Shown piece after piece: positions 25,384 to 34,400 of a stretch of DNA of 48,438 nucleotides. The notes under the pieces were generated by a model. The model worked only from the letters and a program-made list of their open reading frames with translations. It did no database searches and was not told where the DNA came from. A program made the translations under genes and the position numbers. Numbering within the stretch: position 1 is the first letter of the stretch; each line of letters opens with the position of its first letter. This stretch comes from an uncultured Eubacteriales bacterium (GTDB lineage Bacteria; Bacillota; Clostridia; Oscillospirales; Butyricicoccaceae): the NCBI GenBank assembly GCA_910579575.1, contig CAJTUM010000009.1, positions 32,035 to 80,472 on the forward strand, in the 5' to 3' direction.

Positions 25384-25598
25384 AGAAGCGACAAAAAATT
25401 TTTCGCTTCTGTCCGTGGAAAAAGCCGGATTTTAGTCGGGCCCCGCCGCAGGGGGGAGGCCGGGAGTCCGGCGAAACGATTTTCCCGGCTTTGCCGGGGA
25501 AATCTATGCAATCGGAGGGGTCCCCAGAAAATCTATGATTTTCTGGGGAACTTTTTCTTGCCCCGTCAGTCTAAAGGGGTAAAAAGGGCGCGAAGCCC
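25384..25598. other. Gene-free region with serial hairpins before an SLH protein gene
   Basis: Successive inverted repeats: AGAAGCGA/TCGCTTCT (25384-25410); GATTTTCCCGGC/GCCGGGGAAATC with loop TTT (25478-25504, one G-U); a perfect 13-bp stem TCCCCAGAAAATC/GATTTTCTGGGGA with loop TAT followed by ACTTTTTC (25521-25556), terminator-like; CCCC/GGGG (25561-25579); GGGC/GCCC with loop GCGAA (25586-25598). The ribosome site ACAGGAGGA follows. I cannot match it to a known riboswitch. It could be a terminator pair, an attenuator or a repeat element. Confidence 0.5.
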
Positions 25599-25618
25599 GA
25601 AGAACAGGAGGAATTTGG

Positions 25619-27709
25619 ATGAAGAGGGAACTGATCGCCTTGACGATGGCGGGAATGTTGGCTTTGGGGACGACGCCAGCCGTTTGGGCTCAATCGGCGG
25701 ACATGAGCGCTCAAGCCGAAGAAGCGACCCGCAAGGTCAAACAGACTCTATCCATCGGCGACGAGTACGAAGGATTCCACAGCGAATACCAGGAAAACAA
25801 CGGCAACCCCCGCTGGAGCTTTTTCTGGACTGGAGAGGAAGGGGCCAGCCTGACGGCAGAAGCCACGGTTCAGGGCAAAGTGCTTCGATATTATTTGAAT
25901 TTGCCCAATGAGGAGCGACGGTATGACGGCTCTTTCGCCCCTCAAACGCCTAAGCTGAGCGACAGCCAGGCAGATCAAATCGCCCAAGAATTCCTGAATC
26001 GCGTATTGACGGAAGGGGAAAGCGTTTCGTTGCAAGACGCTTGGCAGCGGCACAACGACGAGAGAATCTATTATTCCTTCACCATCGACCTGAACGGTCT
26101 GCCTTCGCCCCTTTCCGGCCAACTTCAACTGGACGACCGGCAGGGCCGAGTCGTCAGCTTCTGGCGGACGGACAGCGGCGATTATCTGGGCGGCGTGCCG
26201 TCGGCTTCTCCCCAGATTCAGGCTCAGGCTGGGGAACAAACTTTGCGGGGCGCGGACGAACTGCAGCTGGAATACGCCGCCGCCAAACAGGGCGAAAAGG
26301 CGCTGCTGCGCTATGCGCCTGTCAGCCAGGATATTCTGGTAACAGACGCCCAAAGCGGACAACTGCTCAACCTTACAGAAATGCAGCAGGAGGCCATGGA
26401 AAAACAGGCGCGGACTGGCGGCAATGAAGCCTCCGCCGATATGGCGGCGCCGGCTGGCAAGGCAGAGGGCGGCGGCTTGAGCCAGGCGGAGCAGCAAGGA
26501 ATCGATAAGCTGAAAAACGTGATGAACGTTCAACAGCTGGAAACCAAGCTGCGGGCCATGCCTGAGCTGGCGTTGGAGGGCTTTCAGCTGGAAGACAGCG
26601 CTTATTACTACAATAAGGACAAGGATCTTTATACTTGTCGGATGAACTATTTGAAAAAAGAGGGAGAGAATTCGTATCATAAAAATCTGACGGTCAACGC
26701 CCAAACCGGCGCGCTCCAAAACCTGGATAGCTACGGCTCGAAAGAGCAGGAATATCTGGAGGGAGAAGCCTCCCAGGCCAAGGCTCAGGCGTTTGTAAGC
26801 CAATATTTTTCTCAGCAGGCAGAGCAAGTCGCTCCATATCAAGGCTCCAGCGCCTATATGGGCGAAGGGACCCTGTTGGTTCGGCAGCATCAAAACATTC
26901 CCTACCCCGCCAATTATTATCGCTTGACCTTTGATCGGAAAGGCGTTTTGGTCAGCTTTGGAAGTCAGTGGGACGAAGACGCCCAGTTCGATTCTCCCGA
27001 AGGGATTGTCAGCGGTCAGGCGGCGTTGGAAAGCTGGCGGAAGGCGCGGCCTGTGGAGCTGGCCTATGCCGCCGCCCCCGATGTCCAGAACGACCGGTAT
27101 GACAACAAGCTGATTTTGGCCTATCAATATGGTCGGCAGGCTCAAAGCGTCTATGCTGTGGACGCCAAAACCGGCGAAGCGCTGGCGGAGAAAGGAGCCG
27201 AAGCGGACAAGATTTCTTATACCGACGTTTCGGAACGAGATCAGGAAATTCTGGCCCTGGCTCAGCTGGGCGTGGGATACAAGAGCCAAACCTTTGACAA
27301 AAAGAAGCCTCTGACGCAAGCCGAGCTGTTGTCCTTCTTGGTTTCGGCCAACGGCGATTATTATGACCCCCAGCAGAAGGATCAGCTGGACGCTTTGTAT
27401 GCGACCGCCTATGATCTGGGGATGCTGTCTCGGGGGCAGCGGGACGAAACGGCTCCAGTGACCCGTATTCAACTGATTAAAACGTTGCTGGATATGTCCG
27501 GTTATGGCAAGGCGGCGCAGATTTCCGGCATTTTTACCTGTTCCTTTGCAGACGCGGCGGATATCGCGGCGGAAGACTATGGCTATGCTGCCGTCGCCCA
27601 AGGCCTGGGCGTGGTTCGGGGCGACGCCGCCGGGCGGCTTTTTCCCGAAGCGCAGGCCACCAGAGAGCAGATGGCCATTATGTTCTATCACTTTATGAAT
27701 CGGGCATAA
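25619..27709 (+). CDS. YcdB/YcdC-domain surface protein with SLH repeats
   Basis: A 696-residue exported protein. Signal peptide with cleavage probably after VWAQ or nearby (LALGTTPAVWAQSA). The body contains repeated YcdB/YcdC (PepSY-like) domains, recognised by RVVSFWRTDSGDYLG, repeated Asn-Ala-Gln-Thr-Gly strands (VNAQTGALQNLDSYG, TDAQSGQLLNL, VDAKTGEALAE) and the FDRKGVLVSFGSQWD segment. The last 170 residues carry SLH-type repeats (YTDVSERDQEILALAQLGV, ATAYDLGMLSRGQRDETAPVTRIQ, FADAADIAAEDYGYAAVAQG, then FPEAQATREQMAIMFYHF) that should anchor it to cell-wall polymer. Its function is unknown. Start ATG 25619 with ACAGGAGGA. Confidence 0.87.
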   Translation: MKRELIALTMAGMLALGTTPAVWAQSADMSAQAEEATRKVKQTLSIGDEYEGFHSEYQENNGNPRWSFFWTGEEGASLTAEATVQGKVLRYYLNLPNEERRYDGSFAPQTPKLSDSQADQIAQEFLNRVLTEGESVSLQDAWQRHNDERIYYSFTIDLNGLPSPLSGQLQLDDRQGRVVSFWRTDSGDYLGGVPSASPQIQAQAGEQTLRGADELQLEYAAAKQGEKALLRYAPVSQDILVTDAQSGQLLNLTEMQQEAMEKQARTGGNEASADMAAPAGKAEGGGLSQAEQQGIDKLKNVMNVQQLETKLRAMPELALEGFQLEDSAYYYNKDKDLYTCRMNYLKKEGENSYHKNLTVNAQTGALQNLDSYGSKEQEYLEGEASQAKAQAFVSQYFSQQAEQVAPYQGSSAYMGEGTLLVRQHQNIPYPANYYRLTFDRKGVLVSFGSQWDEDAQFDSPEGIVSGQAALESWRKARPVELAYAAAPDVQNDRYDNKLILAYQYGRQAQSVYAVDAKTGEALAEKGAEADKISYTDVSERDQEILALAQLGVGYKSQTFDKKKPLTQAELLSFLVSANGDYYDPQQKDQLDALYATAYDLGMLSRGQRDETAPVTRIQLIKTLLDMSGYGKAAQISGIFTCSFADAADIAAEDYGYAAVAQGLGVVRGDAAGRLFPEAQATREQMAIMFYHFMNRA

Positions 27710-27745
27710 AATGGTATTGCCCCGCAGGCGGAAAGAAAAGAAGAG

Positions 27746-27785
27746 AGGCGCGGCATGGAGGGAGACCATGCCGCGCCTGCTTTTG
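27746..27785. terminator. Bidirectional terminator
   Basis: AGGCGCGGCATGG and CCATGCCGCGCCT, perfect 13-bp stem, followed by GCTTTTG; between the SLH gene and the convergent SUKH-like gene. Confidence 0.85.
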
Positions 27786-27796
27786 TGCAGTTTTTT

Positions 27797-28552
27797 CTAT
27801 GAAGATTTTCCTTCCTCAGTCCGGGAGATCACATATAGGCTGTTTTCGTCGTTTCCATCCCATAAGCCGGCGTAAAAGGTTTCGGTCTGCTCGTCATAGC
27901 AGCAGAAAGCTCTGCCCTCGTAGACGCTGTCCTGCCAGTGCAGCTGGGCGGGATCGATCCCCTTTTGCAGCAGAGTTTTTTCGGTAACGGCGGCATGTTC
28001 TTCTGCGTCTTCCTCTTCTGCGTGAGCTTGGATATAATCCATAGTAGAATCGACGCATTGCCAACCCAGTTCTTCCAGCGCCTCCTCGGCGGTGTCATAT
28101 TCCACCATGGTCAAGGCGTTGAGCAGGTTTTCCAGCAGAAAATCGGATACCTTATTATAGGCCAAGGACCATTGGGTAATGGGATTTGCTTCATGCTGCA
28201 TGAAAACCGGCGGGTCTTGCTGCGACAGGTCTTCTGTCCGTATGCCATACGTGACGACGCCCGCTCCATAGTCGCTGCCGATCTCCAGGTAATCGCATAC
28301 TTGGGCTTTTTCCGCTTCTTCCAGGCGACGGTACAGCGGACAGGGGATCATCGGAAAGGGAATCATTTGGCCCGTCCAGAGGTCGCCGGTGGCCAGAAGC
28401 GGGCAATTCCAGGCAACTTCCATGAATTCCTGGTAAACTGGGGGCAGAGGCAGGTTCAGCTCCATTTTCATCGTTTCAAACGCTTGCGCAGTTTCTGGCC
28501 CGCCAAAGCCCAATCGGCGTAAAATTTGCGGGGCGGTTATCTCATATTGCAT
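27797..28552 (-). CDS. SMI1/KNR4-like (SUKH) protein
   Basis: 251 residues, cytosolic. The N-terminal half has the SUKH-type signature: a predicted helix, LNLPLPPVYQEFMEVAWNCPLL, then LYRRLEEAEKAQVCDYLEIGSDYGAGVVTYGI. The C-terminal part is acidic (HAEEEDAEEHAAVTEK). SUKH proteins are often immunity proteins against contact-dependent toxins, but no toxin is adjacent here. ATG (28552) overlaps the end of the small FeoB-associated gene by 11 bases, so it is probably the last gene of the feo operon, an odd place for an immunity gene. Family call is moderate. Confidence 0.62.
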   Translation of the reverse strand: MQYEITAPQILRRLGFGGPETAQAFETMKMELNLPLPPVYQEFMEVAWNCPLLATGDLWTGQMIPFPMIPCPLYRRLEEAEKAQVCDYLEIGSDYGAGVVTYGIRTEDLSQQDPPVFMQHEANPITQWSLAYNKVSDFLLENLLNALTMVEYDTAEEALEELGWQCVDSTMDYIQAHAEEEDAEEHAAVTEKTLLQKGIDPAQLHWQDSVYEGRAFCCYDEQTETFYAGLWDGNDENSLYVISRTEEGKSS

Positions 28553-28706
28553 CCGAAGGCCCTCCTGTTTCTTTTTTACATTGGCCGGCCATAGGGCAAG
28601 CGGCGCATTCGCCGCCGCAACGTCCTTTGCCTCGCCGCAGAGCGCGGAAAGCGGTTCGCAATCCGGCGGCCACGGCGGCCAGCAGCAGATAATCCAAAAT
28701 GTTCAT
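28542..28706 (-). CDS. FeoB-associated Cys-rich membrane protein
   Basis: 54 residues: one N-terminal membrane helix (MNILDYLLLAAVAAGLRTAF), a basic stretch (RRGKGR) and a cysteine cluster CGGECAACPMAGQC, the pattern of the small proteins encoded directly behind feoB in Clostridia. It starts at ATG 28706, 14 bases after the feoB stop. Likely an accessory of Fe2+ uptake; the Cys cluster could bind iron (inference). Confidence 0.82.
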   Translation of the reverse strand: MNILDYLLLAAVAAGLRTAFRALRRGKGRCGGECAACPMAGQCKKETGGPSDAI

Positions 28707-28719
28707 CGGCGGTTCCTCT

Positions 28720-30717
28720 TTAAAAAAGCAAAGCCAGCCGGTAAACCAAAAAAGCCGCCAGCCAGGCCACGCCTGTTTGGTAACAAACGACAAACAAAGC
28801 CCGCCGAGCGCCGCCCATTTCCCGCTTGACGGCGGCTACGGCGGCTACGCAGGGAGTATACAGCAGGGTGAAGGTCAAAAAGGCGAGAGCGGCGGCGGGG
28901 GACAAAGCGCCCGACAGGGCGGCGGGCAGATTGGCCATAGAACTGCCAGTCAGCACGGCCAAGGTGCTGACAACCGCCTCCTTAGCGGTAAAGCCGGTGA
29001 TGAGAGCGGTGGAAAACTGCCAGGAGCCAAAGCCCAAGGGGGCAAAAATCGGGGCGATCAGCCGGCCTGCCGCGGCCAGCAGGCTTTGGCCGCTGTTCGC
29101 CGCCACATTGAATCTGGCGTCAAAAGTCTGCAAAAACCAGATGGCCAAAGAAGCCACAAAAATGATGGTGAAAGCCCGGGTGATGAAATCCTTGGCTTTG
29201 TCCCACACCAGCCGCAGCACGCTTTTAGGCGCCGGCAGCCGGTAAGAGGGCAGTTCCATAACAAAGGGCGCCGGCGATCCTTGAAAAGCAGTTTTGCTCA
29301 AAATCAGGCAGGACAGCACGCCCAGCGCGATACCGGAGACATAGAGCCCCATCATCACCCAAACGGCTTGCTTGGGGAAAAAGGCGGCGGCGAACACGCT
29401 ATAAATGGGCAGCTTTGCGCTGCACGAGATAAAAGGAGTGAGCAGGATGGTCATCCGCCTGTCCCGTTCGCTGTTCAGGGTGCGGGTCGCCATGACGGCG
29501 GGCACTGTGCAGCCAAAGCCAATGAGCATGGGCACAAAGGAGCGGCCGGAAAGGCCGATTTTGCGCAACAATTTATCCATTACAAAGGCTACTCGAGCCA
29601 TATAACCGCTGTCCTCCAGCAGAGACAGGAAAAAGAACAGGGTGACGATGACAGGCAGGAAGGAGAGCACGCTGCCGATGCCGGCGAAAACGCCGTCGAT
29701 AATCAGCGAATGAACCACCGGATTGATGCCGTAAGCCGTCAGGCTCCGATCGGCCCAAAGGGCGGCTTGATCGATGCCCAGCGACAGCAAATCGCTGAGA
29801 AAGCTGCCCACCAGGCCAAAGGTCAGCCAAAAAATCAGCAGCATAGCGCCCAAAAAGATAGGAATGGCGAAATATTTGTGCGTCAGCGCCCGGTCGATGC
29901 GGGCGGACCGTTGCGATTCTTTGGATTCCAGGGGGAGGCGGACCGTATCGGCGCAAAGCTGGTCCAAAAAACTGTAGCGCATATCGGCCAGAGCGGCGTT
30001 GCGGTCCATGCCAGAGGATTCCTCCATCTCGTCCACCGTGTGCTGAATCAGCTCCCGCTCGTTTTCGGAGAGGTTTAGCTGGGCCATCATGGGCTCGTCT
30101 CCCTCCAGCAGCTTGGTGGCGGCAAAGCGAGAGGGCACGCCGATGGCCGCCGCATGGTCTTCGATCATATGGCTGACCGAATGGATGGCCCGATGCACCG
30201 CCCCCTGACAAAAATCCATCCGCTTGGGCGTCTGACGCTGTTGGGCGGCTTTGACAGCCAGATCCACCAATTCCTGAACGCCTTCGTTTTTGCTGGCGGT
30301 AATGGGCGCCGCCGGAACGCCTAACTCTTGAGATAACCGGGCTACGTCGATGGAGCCGCCGTTGTTGCGCACCTCGTCCATCATGTTCAGAGCCAGCACT
30401 ATGGGAATACCCAACTCCATCAGCTGCATGGTCAGATACAGGTTGCGTTCGATAGCGGTAGCGTCCACAATATTGATGATGCAATCCGGCTTTTCTTGCA
30501 ATAAGTAATCGCGCGTCACAATTTCCTCGGAGGTATAGGGGGAAAGAGAATAGATGCCGGGCAGGTCTACCACGGTGGCGCCGCAGCTTTTGATGACGCC
30601 GTCTTTTCGATCCACCGTCACGCCGGGAAAATTTCCCACGTGCTGATTGCTGCCTGTCAGCTGATTGAACAGGGTGGTTTTGCCGCAGTTTTGGTTGCCG
30701 GCCAAGGCAAATTTCAT
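28720..30717 (-). CDS. feoB: Ferrous iron transporter FeoB
   Basis: 665 residues. N-terminal GTPase: G1 GNQNCGKTT, G2 region VGNFPGVTVDRK, G3 DLPGIYSLSPYT, G4 NMMD, followed by the helical GDI domain. The membrane half has two Gate motifs and the core Cys segments (GFGCTVPAVMATRTL; LTPFISCSAKLPIY), with the C-terminal TPCVAAVAAVKREMGG. It imports Fe2+ under anaerobic conditions. ATG overlaps the feoA stop by 4 bases. Length is slightly short of E. coli FeoB (773) but normal for Clostridia. Confidence 0.96.
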   Translation of the reverse strand: MKFALAGNQNCGKTTLFNQLTGSNQHVGNFPGVTVDRKDGVIKSCGATVVDLPGIYSLSPYTSEEIVTRDYLLQEKPDCIINIVDATAIERNLYLTMQLMELGIPIVLALNMMDEVRNNGGSIDVARLSQELGVPAAPITASKNEGVQELVDLAVKAAQQRQTPKRMDFCQGAVHRAIHSVSHMIEDHAAAIGVPSRFAATKLLEGDEPMMAQLNLSENERELIQHTVDEMEESSGMDRNAALADMRYSFLDQLCADTVRLPLESKESQRSARIDRALTHKYFAIPIFLGAMLLIFWLTFGLVGSFLSDLLSLGIDQAALWADRSLTAYGINPVVHSLIIDGVFAGIGSVLSFLPVIVTLFFFLSLLEDSGYMARVAFVMDKLLRKIGLSGRSFVPMLIGFGCTVPAVMATRTLNSERDRRMTILLTPFISCSAKLPIYSVFAAAFFPKQAVWVMMGLYVSGIALGVLSCLILSKTAFQGSPAPFVMELPSYRLPAPKSVLRLVWDKAKDFITRAFTIIFVASLAIWFLQTFDARFNVAANSGQSLLAAAGRLIAPIFAPLGFGSWQFSTALITGFTAKEAVVSTLAVLTGSSMANLPAALSGALSPAAALAFLTFTLLYTPCVAAVAAVKREMGGARRALFVVCYQTGVAWLAAFLVYRLALLF

Positions 30718-31043
30718 TTGCCGACGCCCCCTTTCAGCGCCCCTTTTGGCGGGGCAGGCTGGGAATCGCAGGTTTGCTGCCGCGAGCAGCTTTGGCAGCC
30801 CGTTTCCTTAAATCGCTCTCCCAGCGGGCAGATGGAAACGGTTTGAGCGTCCTCCAAGCGGATCGTCAGGGCGTAGCTGCGAAGGCGAAGCTCGATGGGA
30901 TCGCCCATGGGGGCGGTTTTGCGAACCGTCACCGCAGTTTTGGGGGTCAGACCCATATCCAACAGTCGCCGGCGCAGAGCGCCTTGGCCTCCCACGTCGG
31001 TAATCACAGCGGTCTGCCCGATAGGCAGTTGATCCAAAGTCAT
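30714..31043 (-). CDS. feoA: FeoA with Cys-rich C-terminal extension
   Basis: 109 residues. The first 75 form the SH3-like FeoA domain (LDQLPIGQTAVITDVGGQGALRRRLLDMGLTPKTAVTVRKTAPMGDPIELRLRSY in pieces), which binds and regulates FeoB. After it comes a tail with four cysteines (SICPLG, then TGCQSC and QQTC) not found in the classic 75-residue protein. The tail might bind iron or an Fe-S cluster as a sensor, which is inference. First gene of feoA-feoB-small Cys protein-SUKH. Confidence 0.93.
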   Translation of the reverse strand: MTLDQLPIGQTAVITDVGGQGALRRRLLDMGLTPKTAVTVRKTAPMGDPIELRLRSYALTIRLEDAQTVSICPLGERFKETGCQSCSRQQTCDSQPAPPKGALKGGVGK

Positions 31044-31094
31044 ATTCGTTGATTCCCCTCTTTTTGAAGTCGGATTTAGTTAGCTTCTGATAAC

Positions 31095-31123
31095 ATTTTA
31101 CCCAGAAACCTCCGCCGCGTCAA
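31095..31123 (-). promoter_or_regulatory. Promoter of the feo operon with DtxR-like half-sites
   Basis: On the minus strand TTGACG (31123-31118), 17 bases, TAAAAT (31100-31095). TTTTAGGTTGA overlaps the -35 (31130-31120), and downstream of the -10 the plus strand reads TTTAGTTAGC (31075-31084). Both resemble half of the DtxR/IdeR/MntR consensus TTAGGTTAG. Iron-dependent repression is plausible. Confidence 0.6.
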
Positions 31124-31371
31124 CCTAAAATCTTCGTCCAATCCCTCCATTGGCCGGAAATTCCTTGCGGAGGGTAAGCAAAGGGAGTATACGAAATGCA
31201 AAAAAGCGAAGCGGGCGAAGGGGAGCGGAAAATGGGCCTCTTCTCATCCAAAAAACAAAGCATTCACGGCTTGGGCGGCGCAGAAAAATCGCTCCAAAAA
31301 GGGCTGAAAAACATGGAGGAAATGTGCCGCCGAGCGAAAGCAATCTATGGTCCAAAGCGGCGAATATACGG
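31124..31371. other. Intergenic stretch with no supported gene
   Basis: An ATG at 31196 opens a basic frame, but it runs through the terminator and into the antisense of the next gene, with no strong ribosome site or family match. I see no gene here. Confidence 0.45.
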
Positions 31372-31405
31372 AAAGCCGCTCGGAACATTGTTTCCGAGCG
31401 GCTTT
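31372..31405. terminator. Terminator of the phosphodiester-glycosidase/SLH gene
   Basis: AAAGCCGCTCGGAA and TTCCGAGCGGCTTT, 14-bp stem, short loop CATTGT, 19 bases after the minus-strand stop. Confidence 0.75.
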
Positions 31406-31423
31406 GTTTCGGGCGGCAAACGG

Positions 31424-34400
31424 TTAATACAGCTTGAAGAGCAAGGAGGCGAATTCCGCCCGGGTGATGGAGTTCAGCGGCTTGACTACGTTGGATCCGC
31501 TATAGCCGGAGATCACCCCCAAGGAAGTCATCAGGTTCACATGATCCAGGGCCCAGGAGGGGATATCGGCTTTGTCCTCGTATCCGGCGGCGGAATAGGC
31601 ATAGCCCCGCTGGAGCGTGCGGCCCAGCAGCGTCATCACCTGGGCTCGGGTCACAGAGGTCTGGGGTTGAAAGACCGACCGACCCTTAGCGTCGGCGCCG
31701 CCGATCATAATGCCCTGGGCATATAAAGCCTTGACATGGGGCAAAGCCCAATCAGAAATCTTGCCGGCGTCGGCGTAGGGCAATGTTACGTCTGCATAAG
31801 AGGCGGTATCAATGCCTAGATACCGGGAAAGCAGGGCGGCGGCCATTTCGTTGGTGGTGTTGTTCTGAGGCATGAATTGGCTGTCGGTAGAAAATACGCC
31901 CTTGCCTCGCAGGAACTCGGCGTAATCCCGACCCCAGTGATCGGCCATATCTTCAAAGGGGGGTTCTGGGTCGGGCTGGCCCAAGGTCAGGCTGGTCCGG
32001 CCGATATTGCCAAACAGGTCCGAAGCGGTAATGGTCAGCCGGTGCAGGCCCGAAGTCTGCTGCGGCAGCTGGGCTGTCAGAGCGCCGGTTTGGCTGTCAT
32101 AATTGAAATCCAAAGAACCGCCGTCGTAGGTCACGCGGATATTGGCCTTGGGCACAAGGAAGCTGGAGGAATCCCGAACGGTAGCGACCAAGGTCTGAGG
32201 CGCCGCCGGCTCAGAGGGCTGCTGGGGCGTCGGTTCCGGTTCGGGCAGAGACGGCGTCTCGTCGCGGGGTTCGCCAGGCTGTTCCGGTTGGTCGGTCTCC
32301 GGGTCAGCCGGCGCGGTGGTTGAATCAGAAACGGATTCGATTGGCTTTTGGCCGTCGCCTTCCGGGGCGTCGGTTTGTTCGGACTGTTTTGCGGCGTCGT
32401 CAGAGGACGACGGGGCTTCAGGTTTGGCCTCCGGGTTGGGCTGGGTAATCAAAATCTCCGGCGGCGTGGAATCGGGCTGAGCCTCGGTGTAGTGAGCCAC
32501 CATCTGATCGATGTATACGCTGCCTTTTTGCCCTGGGGCTACGGCGGCGCTGAAACCTTGGATAGAACGGGCGCCGGTAGGCACGCTGACGGTGACCAGA
32601 GTCCAATCAGAGCCGGCGTTGAAGGCCCGTTGCTCAACCGCGCCTCCGCTCATGGCAAAGTTGATTTTCATGGCTTTGGCCGGATTGCCCTTGGCGTAGA
32701 AGGTCAGGTTTCGAGCGCCGGACAGCTTGAGCGGAGAATCGGCGTTGAACACAACGACTCCTTCCTCCTCCATGTTAGCGGGGGCGGCGTAGGACAGGGC
32801 CAAAGCGCCGGAGCCATAGCGCGCGTTCTCCAGAGAATGGGTAATCTGGCTGGAGCCGGACAGAGCGTCGTTGTCGGCGCTGAAGGTATAGCCGACGGCT
32901 TGTTCAAAGCCAGTGAGAATCTCAGGCATCTTGCCTACAGACACAGGGATTCGAGCGGAAAAACCGTTGTGGGTCACAACGATTTCACCCGAAGCGCCGG
33001 CTATGGACGAAGCGGTGAATACGCCCGCTTGGGTAATGGTTCCGGCGTTGCCCGTCACCTCCCAGGTAAACAGCTCGTCCTGCTCATAGAGGATGCGGGA
33101 TTGGGCGAAGGCGTCAATATCCAAGTCCACCGTTTCGCCCATGTCCAGCGCCAAGGTGGAAACTTCGGCGCCGTTTCGCTTAATCAGCACGCGATCGGGC
33201 TGGGAATAGACGGTGACAGAAGCCGGCATGGAGAGGGACGCAGGGTTGTCCAGGGAGATTTTATATTCCCCGGCCTGATCCGGCGCGGTAAAGACGGCGC
33301 CCTCCAGAGGTTGGGTTTGGCCGTCCGGCGAGGAGACCACAAAGCCGGATTGATAGGAGGAGACGGGATAATAATGCTGATCAAAGGTGTTGGCCCCCAT
33401 GGTGATTCTGGCGCCCTTTAGAGTGGCGGCGCTGTGGGGAAAAACGAAGGAGCCGGCTTCCTCGCCGGTTTTGGGGGCGGTGTTGACGAACATCAGGTAG
33501 TTGGCGCATTTGCGCAGAGAGCCCTCTGAGGGGATATTCACCACCTCGGTTTTGGAGGAACCAGGCTGACGCACCGCTTCGGCGGAGGAGCCGCCGCCGT
33601 CCAGATTGACGATATTGGTACAGCCTTTGTTGGCCAGCAGCTGGGCGGCGTCTTTCAACGAAACGCCCCGGCTGATTTCCAGCCGGCCGTCGTGAACCAA
33701 GGCTGTGGCGCTGCCGTCGTCTCGGACGCCCAGCAGGGTTCTGGGCTCTCGGGAAGTGGAAAGGCCGGACTGCATGACGCCGTTTTTCATCACCATGTCG
33801 CCGGCGCCGCAGGCATAGACTACGTCGGCAAAGGCTTCGTTGTAGACGTTGGCCCGAAAGGTCACGGTTTCGCCCACTTGCAGAGAGTCAATGGTGTAGC
33901 CCCGGTTGTTATACGCTTTGGAAGAGGTGAGGATAAATTCTCCTTCGCTGATGGGGGTAGAGCCGTTGACGGCGGAATCCACAGAGGCGACGGTGAACTG
34001 CTTGTCCTGACCAATGCGCAGAGGCTCGCTGTCCACAGGGGTCAGCCGCACCACGACGCCCTCGCCCGAGCTGTGGGTTTGAGTTGAAAAATCGCTGTTG
34101 AGCAGATAAATACCCGCATTGTTCCGCAACTTGTTGAAGGCGTATATCGGATAATCGCCGGTGGCGGAGGAATACAGGCTCATAGCCATCTGGGGGGCGC
34201 CGACGATCATCTTGCCGTCAGGCTTGATTCCTACGGCGTTCCACATACCGTCGGAGCTGACCAGGCGGCCGTTGTTGACCACAAGGCCCGAGGGCAAGCC
34301 GGTAGACATGACGAAAAAGTCTGCATTGGCCGCGCCGTAGACGCTCTGACCTTGTTTTTGGACAAAATCGATGATTTCGTTGATGTCGGATTTTCCATAC

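Noticed and set aside
25748..27769. 673-codon minus-strand frame opposite the SLH protein
   Set aside because: Antisense to a well-supported signal-peptide plus SLH gene; low-complexity composition, no domain, no ribosome site.
28699..30078. 459-codon plus-strand frame opposite feoB
   Set aside because: Antisense to feoB; His/Gln/Gly-rich translation typical of the reverse frame of a membrane protein.
31196..31726. Plus-strand ORF beginning between feoA and the SLH glycosidase
   Set aside because: Crosses a strong hairpin and continues antisense to a confirmed gene; only the first 50 codons are free and they look like nothing known.
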